This document shows positions 29,024-38,060 of a stretch of DNA of 64,000 bases, piece after piece; position 1 is the first letter of the stretch, and the number at the start of each line of letters is the position of its first letter. The stretch spans positions 310,001 to 374,000 of the forward strand of contig CAMFKE010000003.1 in assembly GCA_945957395.1 (NCBI GenBank), given 5' to 3'. This stretch comes from an uncultured Opitutia bacterium (GTDB lineage: Bacteria > Verrucomicrobiota > Verrucomicrobiia > Opitutales > UBA953). The notes below the pieces were generated by a model that was not told where the DNA came from, searched no databases, and was given only the letters and a program-made list of their open reading frames with translations. The translations under genes and the position numbers were made by a program.

Positions 29024-30868
29024 ATGGATATCGTCATCCTCCTCGGCGCCGGCGCCGAGCCCGCCCAAAGCATCGCCCGGCGCCTCGTCGGCCTGGGCGC
29101 ACGCGTCTACGGCTTCGCCCACAAGTTCCCCGATCAGGGGTTCTCTCACCGCGACTTCGTGCATGTCGGCGTGAATCCGGCCGACCCCGCCGCCGTCCGC
29201 GGCGAGGTCGAGCGCATCGTGGCCCGCGAGGGCTCCGTGAACGCCGTCATCCTCGCCGGGTATTCGCCGGTGGAGGACGCTTTCGAGTCCGCGCATCCCA
29301 ACGATGTGGCGCTCGCCGTGTTCGCCGGCCTGGCCGCCCCGCTCGCCGCCGTGCGCGCGGCAATGCCCGGGCTCATCCGCCGCCGCGGCCTCGTCGCCGC
29401 CGTCACTCGCCCCGTGTTCGGCCCCGGCGCCGCGCTGGGCGGCGTGGTCGAAGCGGGCCTTGCGGCCTTCTGCGACGGCCTTTTCGGCGAACTGCGCGAC
29501 ACGGGTGTGCGCGTGTGCCACCTGCGCCTTCAGGAAAACGCCGGCCCCGCCGACCCCGCCGCGCGCTATACCAGCGCTCCGCAGAGCCGTGTGCAGCCGG
29601 ACATCGTGGCCGACACGCTGGAGGCGGTGATGCGCCTTCGCGAGAACAACGCCCTCACCCGTCTCGTGCTGCGTCCGCAGGCCACGCGCGAGGAGCCCCG
29701 CATCCCGGTCACCGCCGAGCCCAAGCTGGCCTCCCTTCAGGTCGTGCAGCTGCCGACCTCGCGCAATTACCCGCCCGCCGAGGACAAGATTTTCACCCCC
29801 GAGTACCGCCGCCCCGACTACGCGCCGCCCCCCGGCGAGCGCGACGAGGATTCCGAGGACGAGGGCGACGACGCCGTCGACCCCGAGCTCGCCTACCTCA
29901 TCAAGCCGCGCCATCGCGACCGCTTTGTGCGCGACACGCACGCCGAGGCGGAGGCCGCACCGACCGAGGGGGGCGAGCCCGCCGAGGGCGCCGAGGCCCC
30001 GGCCGCCGGCGAGCCCGAGGAGCGCCCGCGCGAGCAGCCGCGCCGGCAGGAGCCCCCGCAGCATCGCCAGGAGCCGCGTCAGGAGCAGAACCGTTACCAC
30101 AACCCGTACGCGCCGCAGCCGCCCCGCGAGAACAGGCATCAGCAGCAGCGCCCGCCGCGTCACGGCGCCCTTCGTATCCAGCCGCCGAATACCGGCGAGG
30201 GGGCCCCGCAGCAGCGGGGCGACCTGCACCCGGCGTATAACCGTCAGCAGGGTCAGTCGCAACAGCAGGCGCAGCAGCAGCGTCCGTACGAGCAGACGCC
30301 CCGCCCGAAGGGTTGGCAGGGCCCCCGCCTGCCGCAGGGGTTCCTTTCCCACGGCCATCAGGGCGCTCACAACGGCCACCCCCGCCACGATGAGCGTCGC
30401 GGCCCGCGTTCGGATTCCCGTGCGCCGCACGGCGAGCGCCCTGAACGCGTCGAGCAGCCCGCGACCGAGGGTGTGAGCGCGCCGCGTGAGGTGTCGCCCG
30501 CGTCCGCGCCGCTGCCGGCCATCGTCCCCGTGGAAAGCGCCCGCGCGACCGAGGGGTCGTCCGAGGAGACCGGCGTCCGCGCCGGCTCCGGACGCTCCGA
30601 GGCCGTCGCCCTTTCCTTCCCCGCCAAGCCCCTCGCTCCGGCGGCGCCCGCTTCCGAGCCGGTCGCGGAGAAGCCCGAGGCTCCCGCCAAGCCCGAGCGC
30701 GACGAGGAAGCCGACGAGTCGCCCGTGCGTGTGAAGAAGCGCCCCGCCGCCAAGCGGCCCGCCAAGGCCAAGTCGGCCAAGGATGACGCCGAGGTCGACG
30801 CCGAATCCGCCGAGAAACCGGCTAAGCCGAAGCGCAAGCCGGCCAAGAAGGCCGACGAGGCCGAGTAG
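29024..30868 (+). CDS. Degenerate SDR-fold domain fused to a ~390-residue disordered tail
   Basis: 614 aa from the ATG at 29024; the frame is open upstream into the promoter region of the divergent gene but has no domain there. Residues 1-~225 look like a short-chain dehydrogenase Rossmann domain (IVILLGAGAEPAQSIARRLVGLGARVYGF..., NAVILAGYSPVEDAF, GLVAAVTRPVFG). The catalytic Tyr-x3-Lys is replaced: where YxASK is expected there is a G-G-V-V-E stretch. The remainder is low complexity: an acidic patch, a long region rich in Pro, Gln, Arg, His and Asn (~330-500), an Ala/Pro/Glu region, and a histone-like Lys/Ala/Pro tail (KKRPAAKRPAKAKSAK...). The tail suggests nucleic-acid or polyanion binding. 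Role unknown. Confidence 0.75.
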   Translation: MDIVILLGAGAEPAQSIARRLVGLGARVYGFAHKFPDQGFSHRDFVHVGVNPADPAAVRGEVERIVAREGSVNAVILAGYSPVEDAFESAHPNDVALAVFAGLAAPLAAVRAAMPGLIRRRGLVAAVTRPVFGPGAALGGVVEAGLAAFCDGLFGELRDTGVRVCHLRLQENAGPADPAARYTSAPQSRVQPDIVADTLEAVMRLRENNALTRLVLRPQATREEPRIPVTAEPKLASLQVVQLPTSRNYPPAEDKIFTPEYRRPDYAPPPGERDEDSEDEGDDAVDPELAYLIKPRHRDRFVRDTHAEAEAAPTEGGEPAEGAEAPAAGEPEERPREQPRRQEPPQHRQEPRQEQNRYHNPYAPQPPRENRHQQQRPPRHGALRIQPPNTGEGAPQQRGDLHPAYNRQQGQSQQQAQQQRPYEQTPRPKGWQGPRLPQGFLSHGHQGAHNGHPRHDERRGPRSDSRAPHGERPERVEQPATEGVSAPREVSPASAPLPAIVPVESARATEGSSEETGVRAGSGRSEAVALSFPAKPLAPAAPASEPVAEKPEAPAKPERDEEADESPVRVKKRPAAKRPAKAKSAKDDAEVDAESAEKPAKPKRKPAKKADEAE

Positions 30869-30875
30869 GCCCCGC

Positions 30876-30900
30876 GAAGCCCGCCGTCTAGGCGGGCTTC
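30876..30900 (+). terminator. Hairpin after the SDR-tail gene
   Basis: A 10-bp perfect stem GAAGCCCGCC/GGCGGGCTTC with a 5-nt loop, then GTCGTTT. The T-run is weak. Confidence 0.55.
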
Positions 30901-30979
30901 GTCGTTTCCGGGCCCGGCGGCCGCGCAATTTCGCCGGTTCAACCTTGTTGCCGGGGACGCGCGTCCTCATGCATCGGGC

Positions 30980-31351
30980 ATGACACGACAGGAACTTACG
31001 GACGCCCTTCTCGAAAAGGGCAAGGAGAGCGGCTTCGAGGCCGTCGCCATCGGCGCCAAGCGCAACCCGATCTTCTGGCGGCGTCCCGACGGCGAGATCG
31101 AGTGCGTGTTCAGCATACAGGGGCGCGACATGGCGTTCGCCGAGGACGACAGCCACATCAAGGCCGTGGTGAAGCGCTTCTCCGGTTTCCCCGACGCGCA
31201 TCGGCGCGCCATCGCCCTCTTCTCCAACAACCCGGACGGCACCATCAAGGAGGACGGCCTTCAGGAGGTCGCCGGTTGGATCAAGGCCAACATCAAGGGC
31301 GGCTCCGGCCGCATCGAGGTCTGGGCCGAAGTCCACAAGCGCTACGCCTGA
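30980..31351 (+). CDS. Conserved-looking small soluble protein of unknown function
   Basis: 123 aa; I do not recognise the family. No signal peptide or membrane helix. Mixed alpha/beta character: an N-terminal helix (TRQELTDALLEKGKESGFEAVAIGAK), strands around NPIFWRRPDGEIECVFSIQGRDMAFAEDD, and two further helices before IEVWAEVHKRYA. Codon use is like the neighbours, so it is probably real. It stands alone between the SDR-tail gene and tRNA-Ala and is followed by a terminator. Confidence 0.65.
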   Translation: MTRQELTDALLEKGKESGFEAVAIGAKRNPIFWRRPDGEIECVFSIQGRDMAFAEDDSHIKAVVKRFSGFPDAHRRAIALFSNNPDGTIKEDGLQEVAGWIKANIKGGSGRIEVWAEVHKRYA

Positions 31352-31370
31352 GCGCCTCGCCGGGATACGA

Positions 31371-31409
31371 AAAACGCCGTGGCTGCGAAGCGACGGCGTT
31401 TTCCTTTTT
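31371..31409 (+). terminator. Terminator of the 123-aa gene
   Basis: Stem AAAACGCCGT/ACGGCGTTTT (10 bp), then CCTTTTT. It also separates the gene from the tRNA on the other strand. Confidence 0.8.
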
Positions 31410-31414
31410 GAAAA

Positions 31415-31490
31415 TGGTGGAGCCGAGGAGGCTCGAACTCCCGACCTCTACAATGCGAATGTAGCGCTCTACCAACTGAGCTACGGCCCC
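31415..31490 (-). tRNA. tRNA-Ala (CGC)
   Basis: On the minus strand: acceptor GGGGCCG paired with CGGCTCC, including the G3-U70 wobble that defines tRNA-Ala. The anticodon stem CTACA/TGTAG surrounds loop TTCGCAT (anticodon CGC). The T-loop is AGTTCGAGCCT and the 3' CCA is encoded. Confidence 0.97.
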
Positions 31491-31587
31491 ATTTTGTGTT
31501 GGATGCCGCGGCAAACTGCGGCGGGGCGCGCCGGGGTCAAGCGGAGAAACTTGAAAGATTCGCCGCGGCGTCAGGCGTCGCGCTCAC

Positions 31588-32565
31588 TTAGAAGCGCAGC
31601 GTGACGGCGGCGCGCAGGCGCCATGACGAGACCAGCGCGACTTCGCCCGCGTGGGCGTAGACGGGCAGGTCCAGTTGGAGGTTGGCCTGCAACCAGGAGT
31701 CGTGCTCCACGCGAAGGCGCGGCCCCGCATAGACGGCATGATTGGAGGTGTGTTCATAGACGCGTCCGTCGATGCGGTCGTCGCCGGCGTGTTCGCCCGT
31801 CACGCCCGCGAGCAGCGTGACGCCCGTGCGGTCGTGTCCGCCCTCCATGAGTCGTGCACCGGCCGCGATGTCCCAGCCGTAGGCGTCGGCGAAGTCGTAG
31901 CCGAAGTCGCCTTCCGGGCGCAGCGTGTAATTGGCGGAAATTCTGGAGACGAAGGGGCCGTGCAGGTAGTCGAACGCGGCGCTGAACACGCCGCCGAACG
32001 AGCCCGTGCCCATGGCGAGGTCGTGGTCGTGCACGGCGCCGTGCGCATGGCCGCCGGCTTTGAGCTCCGCGACCTCCTCGCCGATGCGGTCGGTGTCGCC
32101 CAGCGGCAGGGTGACGCCCGCGAAGAGCGAGAATCCTGCGTAGCGGTGCTCGTCGGAGAACACGGCGGGCGACCACTGCACGCCGAGCACGGGGTCGGTG
32201 ATGCCGGATTCGGTGGCGCTCACCACGGTGTCCACGCCGTTGATCTCCTCCGTTCGCCGGTAGCTTTTCGCCGAGTGGCGGATGCCTGCAAAGAGACTCC
32301 AGCTCTCGGAAAGGTCGTAGGAGAGGCTGACCGAGGTGTTGTTCTGGCGGAGGTGCTCGCCCTCCGGGTTGGCGCCGCGCGAGGAGCCGGCGTAGAGCGT
32401 GTCGCCCGCAAAGTAGTCGTGCCGCAGGCCGAGTCCGAGTTTCTCCCCGTGCGAGTGCGCCCCCGGGGCGTCGGGGGTCATCGGGCCGCCGGTGACGCAC
32501 ATGGTGCAGGCGTCGGCGAGGCCGTAGGCGAGCAGGGCGGCGGCGGGCAGGAGCTGTTTCTTCAT
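31588..32565 (-). CDS. Outer-membrane beta-barrel protein with a His-rich loop
   Basis: 325 aa. A signal peptide (MKKQLLPAAALLAYGLADA) followed at once by CTMC, a CxxC that would be at or near the mature N-terminus. The rest alternates short amphipathic strands (LGLGLRHDYFAGDTLY, TSVSLSYDLSESWSLFAGIRHS, RYAGFSLFAGVTLPLGD, ...) and ends in a C-terminal Phe (AAVTLRF), the outer-membrane insertion signature. A loop near residues 174-184 is His/Asp-rich (GGHAHGAVHDHD), and SHGEK near residue 38 adds to it, so metal binding is possible. Substrate unknown. Transcribed away from folC. Confidence 0.75.
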   Translation of the reverse strand: MKKQLLPAAALLAYGLADACTMCVTGGPMTPDAPGAHSHGEKLGLGLRHDYFAGDTLYAGSSRGANPEGEHLRQNNTSVSLSYDLSESWSLFAGIRHSAKSYRRTEEINGVDTVVSATESGITDPVLGVQWSPAVFSDEHRYAGFSLFAGVTLPLGDTDRIGEEVAELKAGGHAHGAVHDHDLAMGTGSFGGVFSAAFDYLHGPFVSRISANYTLRPEGDFGYDFADAYGWDIAAGARLMEGGHDRTGVTLLAGVTGEHAGDDRIDGRVYEHTSNHAVYAGPRLRVEHDSWLQANLQLDLPVYAHAGEVALVSSWRLRAAVTLRF

Positions 32566-32728
32566 GAGAACGGGATATCGGGCGGGGCTGTTTCGGCAGT
32601 GGAGTGGGCCTTGGAACCCGGGGGTGTCTTATTTGCAAGTGTTTTGCAACAAAAGCCGGGCGCGGGCCCTCGGGGTGGCGGCTTAAGAACCCTTTTGCCA
32701 AAGGGCCGAGGCGGCATAACGAGGCGGC

Positions 32729-34054
32729 ATGAACTACGAGGAAACCGTCGCGAAGCTGCAGTCGTTGCGCAACCACGGGTCGCGTTTCGGCATCGACCGT
32801 ATGCGGGAACTGGATGCGGCCTTGGGGGCGCCCTCCCGCGCTTTTCCGGCCATCCATGTGGCGGGGACGAACGGCAAGGGCTCGACCTGTGCGATGATCG
32901 AGGCCGTTCAACGCGCGCACGGCCGCACCACGGGCCTGTACACTTCGCCTCACCTGGTGCGGCTCGGAGAACGCGTGCAGATCAACCGGCGCGCTCTCTC
33001 GGAGCGTGCCATCCTGGCGTATTGCGAGGAGCTTTTCCCGGTCGCGGAGTCGCAGGGCCGGCGCGACCCGGAGCTGGCGCCTTCGTTTTTCGAATTCATG
33101 ACGGCGATGGCGTTTCTGTCGTTCGCCCGCGAGCCGGTCGAGGTCGCCGTGGTGGAGGTCGGATTGGGCGGGCGGCTGGACGCCACGAACATTTTGGAAA
33201 AGCCGCTCGTCACGGTGATCACGAGCATCGGCTTCGACCACATGGACCTGTTGGGGGACACGCTGGGCAAAATCGCCGCTGAGAAGGCGGGCATCCTGAA
33301 ACCCGGCGTGCCGCTGGCTCTCGGATTGGTTCCCCCGGAGGCGGAGGCGGTGATTCGGGCGCGCGCGGCGCAATTGGGCGTGGTTGTGCACTCCGTGCGC
33401 GAACGGTACCGGTTTTCGCCCGAGGCGGGAATCGACCTGCCCGAGCCGCCCGAGACGAATCTCTCCGGCGACCATCAGCGCGCGAACGCGGCGCTGGCCC
33501 TGCTGGCCTGCGAACTGGCCTCCGGCGCGTTGCCCTTCGACGAGGCCACGGCCCGTCGTGCGCTGACGCGCGTGGACTGGTCCGCCCGCTGGCAGACATT
33601 CGAGTTGTCCGACCGGCGCCGGCTCATCCTGGATGTCGCGCACAACGAGGAGGGCGCTCGGGCCTTGGAGTCCAATCTGGCGAGGCTGGCCCGGGAAGGG
33701 GCGCCCATCCATGCGGTCGTCGGGGTGCTGGGCCTCGATCGCGCCGCGCCGCTGCTCGCCGGGGTGGCGCGCCACGCGGCCTCGATCACGCTGGTGCGAC
33801 CCGACAACGAGCGTGCCTGCACGCTCGAGGAATTAAGCGCCTGCGTGCCTTCCGGTTTTCCCGGCACGGTGCGACAGGGGCGGCTGGAGGAGATTTTCCC
33901 GTCCAAGGGCGTGTGCGCCCATGGGGAGCCCGGTTCGGTCGTGGTGGTCGCCGGTTCGGTGTACCTGGCCGGAGAGGTGCTGGCGCGATTCGCCGAGGAA
34001 AAGGTGTGCGACGAGTACGCCAGGCTGCAGGACAGGCTTCCGGGGCGCCCCTGA
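32729..34054 (+). CDS. folC: Folylpolyglutamate synthase / dihydrofolate synthase
   Basis: 441 aa. Adds glutamate to dihydropteroate and/or folates with ATP (Mur-ligase family). P-loop HVAGTNGKGST (43-53), LYTSPHLVRLGERVQIN, the central motif VEVGLGGRLDATNI, and SIGFDHMDLLGDTLGKIAAEKAGI. The C-terminal domain has LDVAHNEEGARAL, where the usual D-G-A-H-N reads D-V-A-H-N. Separate from folB-folK by about 15 kb. The spacer before it contains a CCCTTT/AAAGGG palindrome and a repeated GAGGCGGC next to the ATG. Confidence 0.92.
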   Translation: MNYEETVAKLQSLRNHGSRFGIDRMRELDAALGAPSRAFPAIHVAGTNGKGSTCAMIEAVQRAHGRTTGLYTSPHLVRLGERVQINRRALSERAILAYCEELFPVAESQGRRDPELAPSFFEFMTAMAFLSFAREPVEVAVVEVGLGGRLDATNILEKPLVTVITSIGFDHMDLLGDTLGKIAAEKAGILKPGVPLALGLVPPEAEAVIRARAAQLGVVVHSVRERYRFSPEAGIDLPEPPETNLSGDHQRANAALALLACELASGALPFDEATARRALTRVDWSARWQTFELSDRRRLILDVAHNEEGARALESNLARLAREGAPIHAVVGVLGLDRAAPLLAGVARHAASITLVRPDNERACTLEELSACVPSGFPGTVRQGRLEEIFPSKGVCAHGEPGSVVVVAGSVYLAGEVLARFAEEKVCDEYARLQDRLPGRP

Positions 34055-34156
34055 CTCGCCGCGCCGGGTTCCCGAGGTTCCGCGGGGTAATCGCTGCTTC
34101 CCAAGGGGGTGGTCGGGGCTTAGTCTCGGTGCATCTCGAATCGGAGGAATGACGCT

Positions 34157-34561
34157 ATGAATATGATGCTCGACGACTGGATTCACGGGGCGGCCAAGGC
34201 GGTGGAAATCACCGGGGTGTGCGTGCTTATCGCGGGCGCCCTCATCGCCGCCTTTATCTTCGCCCGACGCCATTTCGGGAAGGAGGGTTTTCACGCGGCC
34301 TACCACGGGCTGCGCGCCGACCTGGGCCGGGCGATATTGCTCGGGCTGGAGCTGCTGGTCATCGCCGACATCATCGACACCGTGGCGATCGAGCCGACCC
34401 TGCATAATCTCGGGGTGCTCGGGCTCATCGTCATCATCCGTACGCTGCTGAGCTTCACCCTCGAGCTCGAGGTGAGCGGCCGCTGGCCCTGGCAGCGCGG
34501 CCTTGTCGCCCCCGGGCGGCATGAGCCGGTCGCCGGTCATCCCGAGTCGCGCGAGGTTTGA
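34157..34561 (+). CDS. DUF1622 membrane protein
   Basis: 134 aa with about three membrane helices: ITGVCVLIAGALIAAFIFA, LGLELLVIADIIDTVAI and LGVLGLIVIIRTLLSFTLEL. The pattern R-x-D-L-G-R-A-I-L-L-G-L-E-x-L-V-x-A-D-I-I and IRTLLSFTLELEV is typical of DUF1622. GGAGG at 34142-34146 is one of the few clear Shine-Dalgarno sites in the window, 10 nt before the ATG. Function of the family unknown. Confidence 0.85.
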   Translation: MNMMLDDWIHGAAKAVEITGVCVLIAGALIAAFIFARRHFGKEGFHAAYHGLRADLGRAILLGLELLVIADIIDTVAIEPTLHNLGVLGLIVIIRTLLSFTLELEVSGRWPWQRGLVAPGRHEPVAGHPESREV

Positions 34562-34625
34562 GCGGGAAAGGGCGGGGCGTCTCGCCGGAAAGCTTGCCCG
34601 CCGTGTGAAGAGAACGGATACAACA

Positions 34626-34661
34626 AACGCCGCCGTCCCGGGGGTCCGGAGCGGCGGCGTT
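34626..34661. terminator. Bidirectional terminator between DUF1622 and gnd
   Basis: Stem AACGCCGCC/GGCGGCGTT with an 18-nt loop, flanked by TGTTT on one side and (minus strand) TGTTG on the other. Confidence 0.7.
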
Positions 34662-34683
34662 GTTTCGCCTGAAGCGGGGGCGC

Positions 34684-36183
34684 TTACGCGTCGAGCTGGG
34701 GGCGCTGCGGGTGCAGCCAGTCGATGTGGAAGAACTTGCCGCGGGGGGCGTCGACGCGCTCGTAGGTGTGCGCGCCGAAGTAGTCGCGCTGGCCCTGCAG
34801 GAGGTTCTGCGGGAGCACGGCGGTGCGGTAGGAGTCGTAGTAGGCGAGGGCGGAGCCGAGGGTGGGCACGGGCACGCCTTCGGTGACGGCGAGGGCGATG
34901 ACCTTGCGCCAGTTCGCCTGGGCCTTCTGCACGGTCTCCGTGAAGTAGGGGTCGAGCAGGAGGTTGGCCAGCCGGGGGTCGCGCGCGTAGGCCTCGGTGA
35001 TCTTCTGCAGGAAGCCGGCGCGGATGATGCAGCCGCCGCGGAAGATCTGGGCGATTTCGCCGAAGTTGAGCTTCCAGCCGTACTTCTTCTGCGCGGCGTC
35101 CATGAGCTGGAAGCCCTGCGCGTAGGAGCAGATTTTGGAGCAGTAGAGGGCGTCGCGCACGGCGTCGATGAGCGCCTTCTTGTCGCCGGTGTAGGCGGTC
35201 TTGGCGGGGCCTTGGAGGATCTTCGAGGCGGCCACGCGCTCCTCCTTGATGGCGGAGATGTAGCGGGCGAACACCGCCTCGGCGATGGTCGGGGCGGCCA
35301 CGCCGGAATCGAGGGCGGACACGGAGGTCCACAGGCCGGTGCCCTTGTTGCCGGCGGTGTCCAGGACGATGTCCACGAAGGCCTTGCCGGTGACGGGGTC
35401 GTTCTGGCGCAGCACCTCGGCGGAGATCTCGACGAGGAAGCTGTTGAGAATGCCGGTGTTCCACTCGGCGAAGATGTCGCCGATTTCGCGGGCGGAGAGG
35501 CCGAGGGTGCCCTTGAGGATGTCGTAGGCTTCGCAGATCATCTGCATGTCGCCGTACTCGATGCCGTTGTGCACCATCTTCACGTAGTGGCCGGCGCCGT
35601 TTTCGCCGATGTATGCGGCGCAGGGCACGCCGCCGGTGACGGGCTTGCCGGGCTTGGCGCCCTTGAGCTCCGCGCCGGTCTTCGCGTCGACCTTGGCGGC
35701 CACGGCCTTCCAGATGGGTTCGATTTCCTGCCAGGAGGAGAAGTCGCCGCCGGGCATGAGGGACGGGCCGAAGCGCGCGCCTTCCTCGCCGCCGGAGACG
35801 CCGGAACCGACGAAGCGGAAGCCCTTGGCCTTCAGCTCCTTCTCGCGGCGGATGGTGTCGTTCCAGTTGGCGTTGCCGCCGTCGATGATGATGTCGCCGG
35901 GCTCGAACACCTTGGTGAGCTCGTCGATCACGGCGTCGGTGGGCGCGCCGGCTTTCACCAGGATGATGGCCTTGCGCGGCTTCTTCAGCGACGCGGCGAA
36001 CTCGGCCATGGTCTTGCAGCCGGTGAGCTTGCCGGGCGTGGCCGGGTTGGCGGCCACGAACTCCTCGGTCTTCGACGCGGTGCGGTTGTACACCGAGATG
36101 GGGAAGCCGTGGTCGGCGATGTTGAGGGCCAGGTTCTGGCCCATGACGGCGAGGCCGATGAGGCCGATGTCGGAGTGCGCCAT
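34684..36183 (-). CDS. gnd: 6-phosphogluconate dehydrogenase, decarboxylating
   Basis: 499 aa from the ATG at 36183; the frame continues 100 codons upstream without similarity. Converts 6-phosphogluconate to ribulose-5-phosphate, CO2 and NADPH in the pentose phosphate pathway. Rossmann motif [18 protein letters not shown] (10-27), [53 protein letters not shown], and the catalytic region [18 protein letters not shown]. The helical C-terminal domain has [13 protein letters not shown] and [13 protein letters not shown]. Length (~500) suggests the long form. It has its own terminator. Confidence 0.96.
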   Translation of the reverse strand: MAHSDIGLIGLAVMGQNLALNIADHGFPISVYNRTASKTEEFVAANPATPGKLTGCKTMAEFAASLKKPRKAIILVKAGAPTDAVIDELTKVFEPGDIIIDGGNANWNDTIRREKELKAKGFRFVGSGVSGGEEGARFGPSLMPGGDFSSWQEIEPIWKAVAAKVDAKTGAELKGAKPGKPVTGGVPCAAYIGENGAGHYVKMVHNGIEYGDMQMICEAYDILKGTLGLSAREIGDIFAEWNTGILNSFLVEISAEVLRQNDPVTGKAFVDIVLDTAGNKGTGLWTSVSALDSGVAAPTIAEAVFARYISAIKEERVAASKILQGPAKTAYTGDKKALIDAVRDALYCSKICSYAQGFQLMDAAQKKYGWKLNFGEIAQIFRGGCIIRAGFLQKITEAYARDPRLANLLLDPYFTETVQKAQANWRKVIALAVTEGVPVPTLGSALAYYDSYRTAVLPQNLLQGQRDYFGAHTYERVDAPRGKFFHIDWLHPQRPQLDA

Positions 36184-36407
36184 GGAGGGAGGTGGTGAGG
36201 TTGGGTTCGGAGGGCTGCCGTCAGGTCCTTCCGGGCGTCGGGCCGCGGGAGGGGCTACGGTTTGGCGCCGGTTCATGCGCGGCGCCGCGGGCAGCGTCAA
36301 GGGTGTGTTCCTGCCGGGCTTCGCAGCAACGGCGAGGAGGCGTCGGGGGACGGGATTGGCAATGCGCGCGGAGGGAAAGGTTGTTGTGGCAGAATAAATT
36401 ACCGGGC

Positions 36408-36434
36408 TTGACGCACCGGGGATGTCGGTAAAGT
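36408..36434 (+). promoter_or_regulatory. Weak candidate promoter
   Basis: TTGACG (36408-36413), a 15-nt spacer and TAAAGT (36429-36434). It lies 48 bp before the following gene. The spacing is short, so this is tentative. Confidence 0.25.
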
Positions 36435-36481
36435 GCCCTTCATTAGGTGAGGCCTTTACCTTGTCCTTTCCGAAAACACCC

Positions 36482-37075
36482 ATGACCCCCGATCAATTCG
36501 CACGCCAGGCCGGCGAATACATTCCGGTAGCGCTACGCACGCCGACCGGGCTTTACACGCCTGTCGCCGTAAGGGCTCTGGAGCTGGGCGTCATCATCCG
36601 CGATGAAGGCGACCGGGGGGACGAGGTGCTGGCCATATCGGGGGCCCTGTTGCGCTACCTGCTCGCGCCCGGCTCGCTGTTGGGCCTTGCGGCGCCCCCG
36701 GTCTGCTTTGATCGCATCGAGCGCCTGTGGGAGAAGACGAGTTTGAAGTGCCGGCATGTCGCCGCGTTGCGTGAGTTTCAGCTGTTGGCCGCCTCGTATG
36801 TGTCGAACGGCGCCGCCTTGTCGGTCGACCCGTCGACGCGGGCGAGACGGCTGGCGCGCATGGCGCAGGAGGCCGTCGGAATGGTGGAGCATCTGTCGGT
36901 GGTGCTCGGTCATCACGGGTACTCGCTCAGCCAGGCCGCGCACCGCGACCTGGACGCGCTGCGCGTGCTGGCGGAACCGGTGGCTCGGGTGCGCGGGGAG
37001 ACGAGCGGCCGGGCCGGGTGCGCGAGAGTTTTGCTGGAAAAGCCGGGCTACGCGCATACTCGGGCCAGCGCATGA
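36482..37075 (+). CDS. Unknown soluble helical protein
   Basis: 197 aa from the ATG at 36482, which follows a promoter-like stretch; an in-frame start at 36422 would add 20 residues. I do not recognise a family. It is largely helical with a central segment rich in Leu, Ala and Arg. No signal peptide or membrane helix. Two stretches suggest a regulatory or chemotaxis-like helical fold ([26 protein letters not shown] and [24 protein letters not shown]), but this is not firm. Its stop overlaps the start of the next gene (ATGA), so translation is probably coupled to the DUF3472 protein. Confidence 0.6.
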   Translation: MTPDQFARQAGEYIPVALRTPTGLYTPVAVRALELGVIIRDEGDRGDEVLAISGALLRYLLAPGSLLGLAAPPVCFDRIERLWEKTSLKCRHVAALREFQLLAASYVSNGAALSVDPSTRARRLARMAQEAVGMVEHLSVVLGHHGYSLSQAAHRDLDALRVLAEPVARVRGETSGRAGCARVLLEKPGYAHTRASA

Positions 37076-38007
37076 AATCCTTCCGTCATCTCCTTTTCTC
37101 CGGCGCCGCCCTGATCGCCGGCGCGCAGTCCGCCCTTTGCGCCGGCAAGGCGCCGAGCATTTTCGACGAAAACCACGCGTGCCGGTCCGTGCATCTGGCG
37201 TATCGCGCGGATTCCGGAAGGGCTTTCTACAATGAGGCGCGCGTCATGGAAACCGCCCCGGGGTCCTACTTCATGGTGGCCGGCTTCAACGGCGGCTACT
37301 TCGGCATCCAGGAGTTGGCCAACGGCAAGAAGGTCGTGATTTTCTCGCTGTGGGATTCGCATGCGTCGGATGATCCGAAGTCGGTGCCGGAGTCGCAGCG
37401 CACGAAGGCGGTGTACAACGACCCGCAGGTGCGCGTCGGGCGCTTCGGCGGCGAAGGCACCGGGGGCCAGTCGTTCTTCGACTATGAATGGAAGAAGGGC
37501 GAAGTCTGCCGCTTCCTGGTGCATGTGCGCCCCGCCGCCGAAGGCCGCGCCGAGTACACCGGGTTCTTCTATGTCCCCGAGACGAAGACCTGGAAGCGTC
37601 TCGCCACCTTCTCCTCCCCCTCCGCGCCCAAGAAGCTCGGCGGGCTTTACTCGTTCGTGGAAGACTTCCGCCGCAACGGCGAATCCACCAAGCACACGCG
37701 TCGCGCCCAGTTCGGGCCCGCCTTCGTGCTCGCCGAGGGCGGCGCGTGGACGCCCGCTTCCGAGGCGCGCTTCTCCGCCACCACCGACAACACCTCGCCC
37801 GCCATCGACGCCGGCATCGCCGACGGGCGCATGTTCCTGGCCACCGGCGGCGCCATCGAGAACCGCACGGTCAAGCTGTGGGGGACCATTCCCGCCCCGG
37901 GCGCCAAGGCCGTCGTTCCCGCGGACGCGGCTGCGGCGATAGCGGCCTATGAGGCCGGACTCCCCAAGGAGGCGCCCGCCTCGACGGGCGCTCCGAAGGC
38001 CAAGTAG
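37072..38007 (+). CDS. Exported DUF3472 protein
   Basis: 311 aa from the ATG at 37072, overlapping the previous stop by 4 bp. A signal peptide ([24 protein letters not shown]) is followed by a conserved core: GGYFGIQELANGKKVVIFSLWD, RVGRFGGEGTGGQSFFDYEWKKGEVCRFLVHV, and GFFYVPETKTWKRLATFSSP. This is characteristic of DUF3472, secreted beta-rich proteins often found with glycan-active enzymes. Residues ~200-280 add a second beta region (EDFRRNG, TRRAQFGPAFV). It is Ala-rich at the end. Catalytic activity unknown. Confidence 0.8.
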   Translation: MKSFRHLLFSGAALIAGAQSALCAGKAPSIFDENHACRSVHLAYRADSGRAFYNEARVMETAPGSYFMVAGFNGGYFGIQELANGKKVVIFSLWDSHASDDPKSVPESQRTKAVYNDPQVRVGRFGGEGTGGQSFFDYEWKKGEVCRFLVHVRPAAEGRAEYTGFFYVPETKTWKRLATFSSPSAPKKLGGLYSFVEDFRRNGESTKHTRRAQFGPAFVLAEGGAWTPASEARFSATTDNTSPAIDAGIADGRMFLATGGAIENRTVKLWGTIPAPGAKAVVPADAAAAIAAYEAGLPKEAPASTGAPKAK

Positions 38008-38060
38008 GGTGAGACACGCAGGCCTTGCCGGCTGAGTCCGGCGGGCCCGGCCATGTCGGG

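Noticed and set aside
27281-31336. 1351-codon open frame on the minus strand
   Set aside because: It overlaps the DUF4340, SDR-tail and 123-aa genes in another frame; translation is Arg/Gly-rich low complexity.
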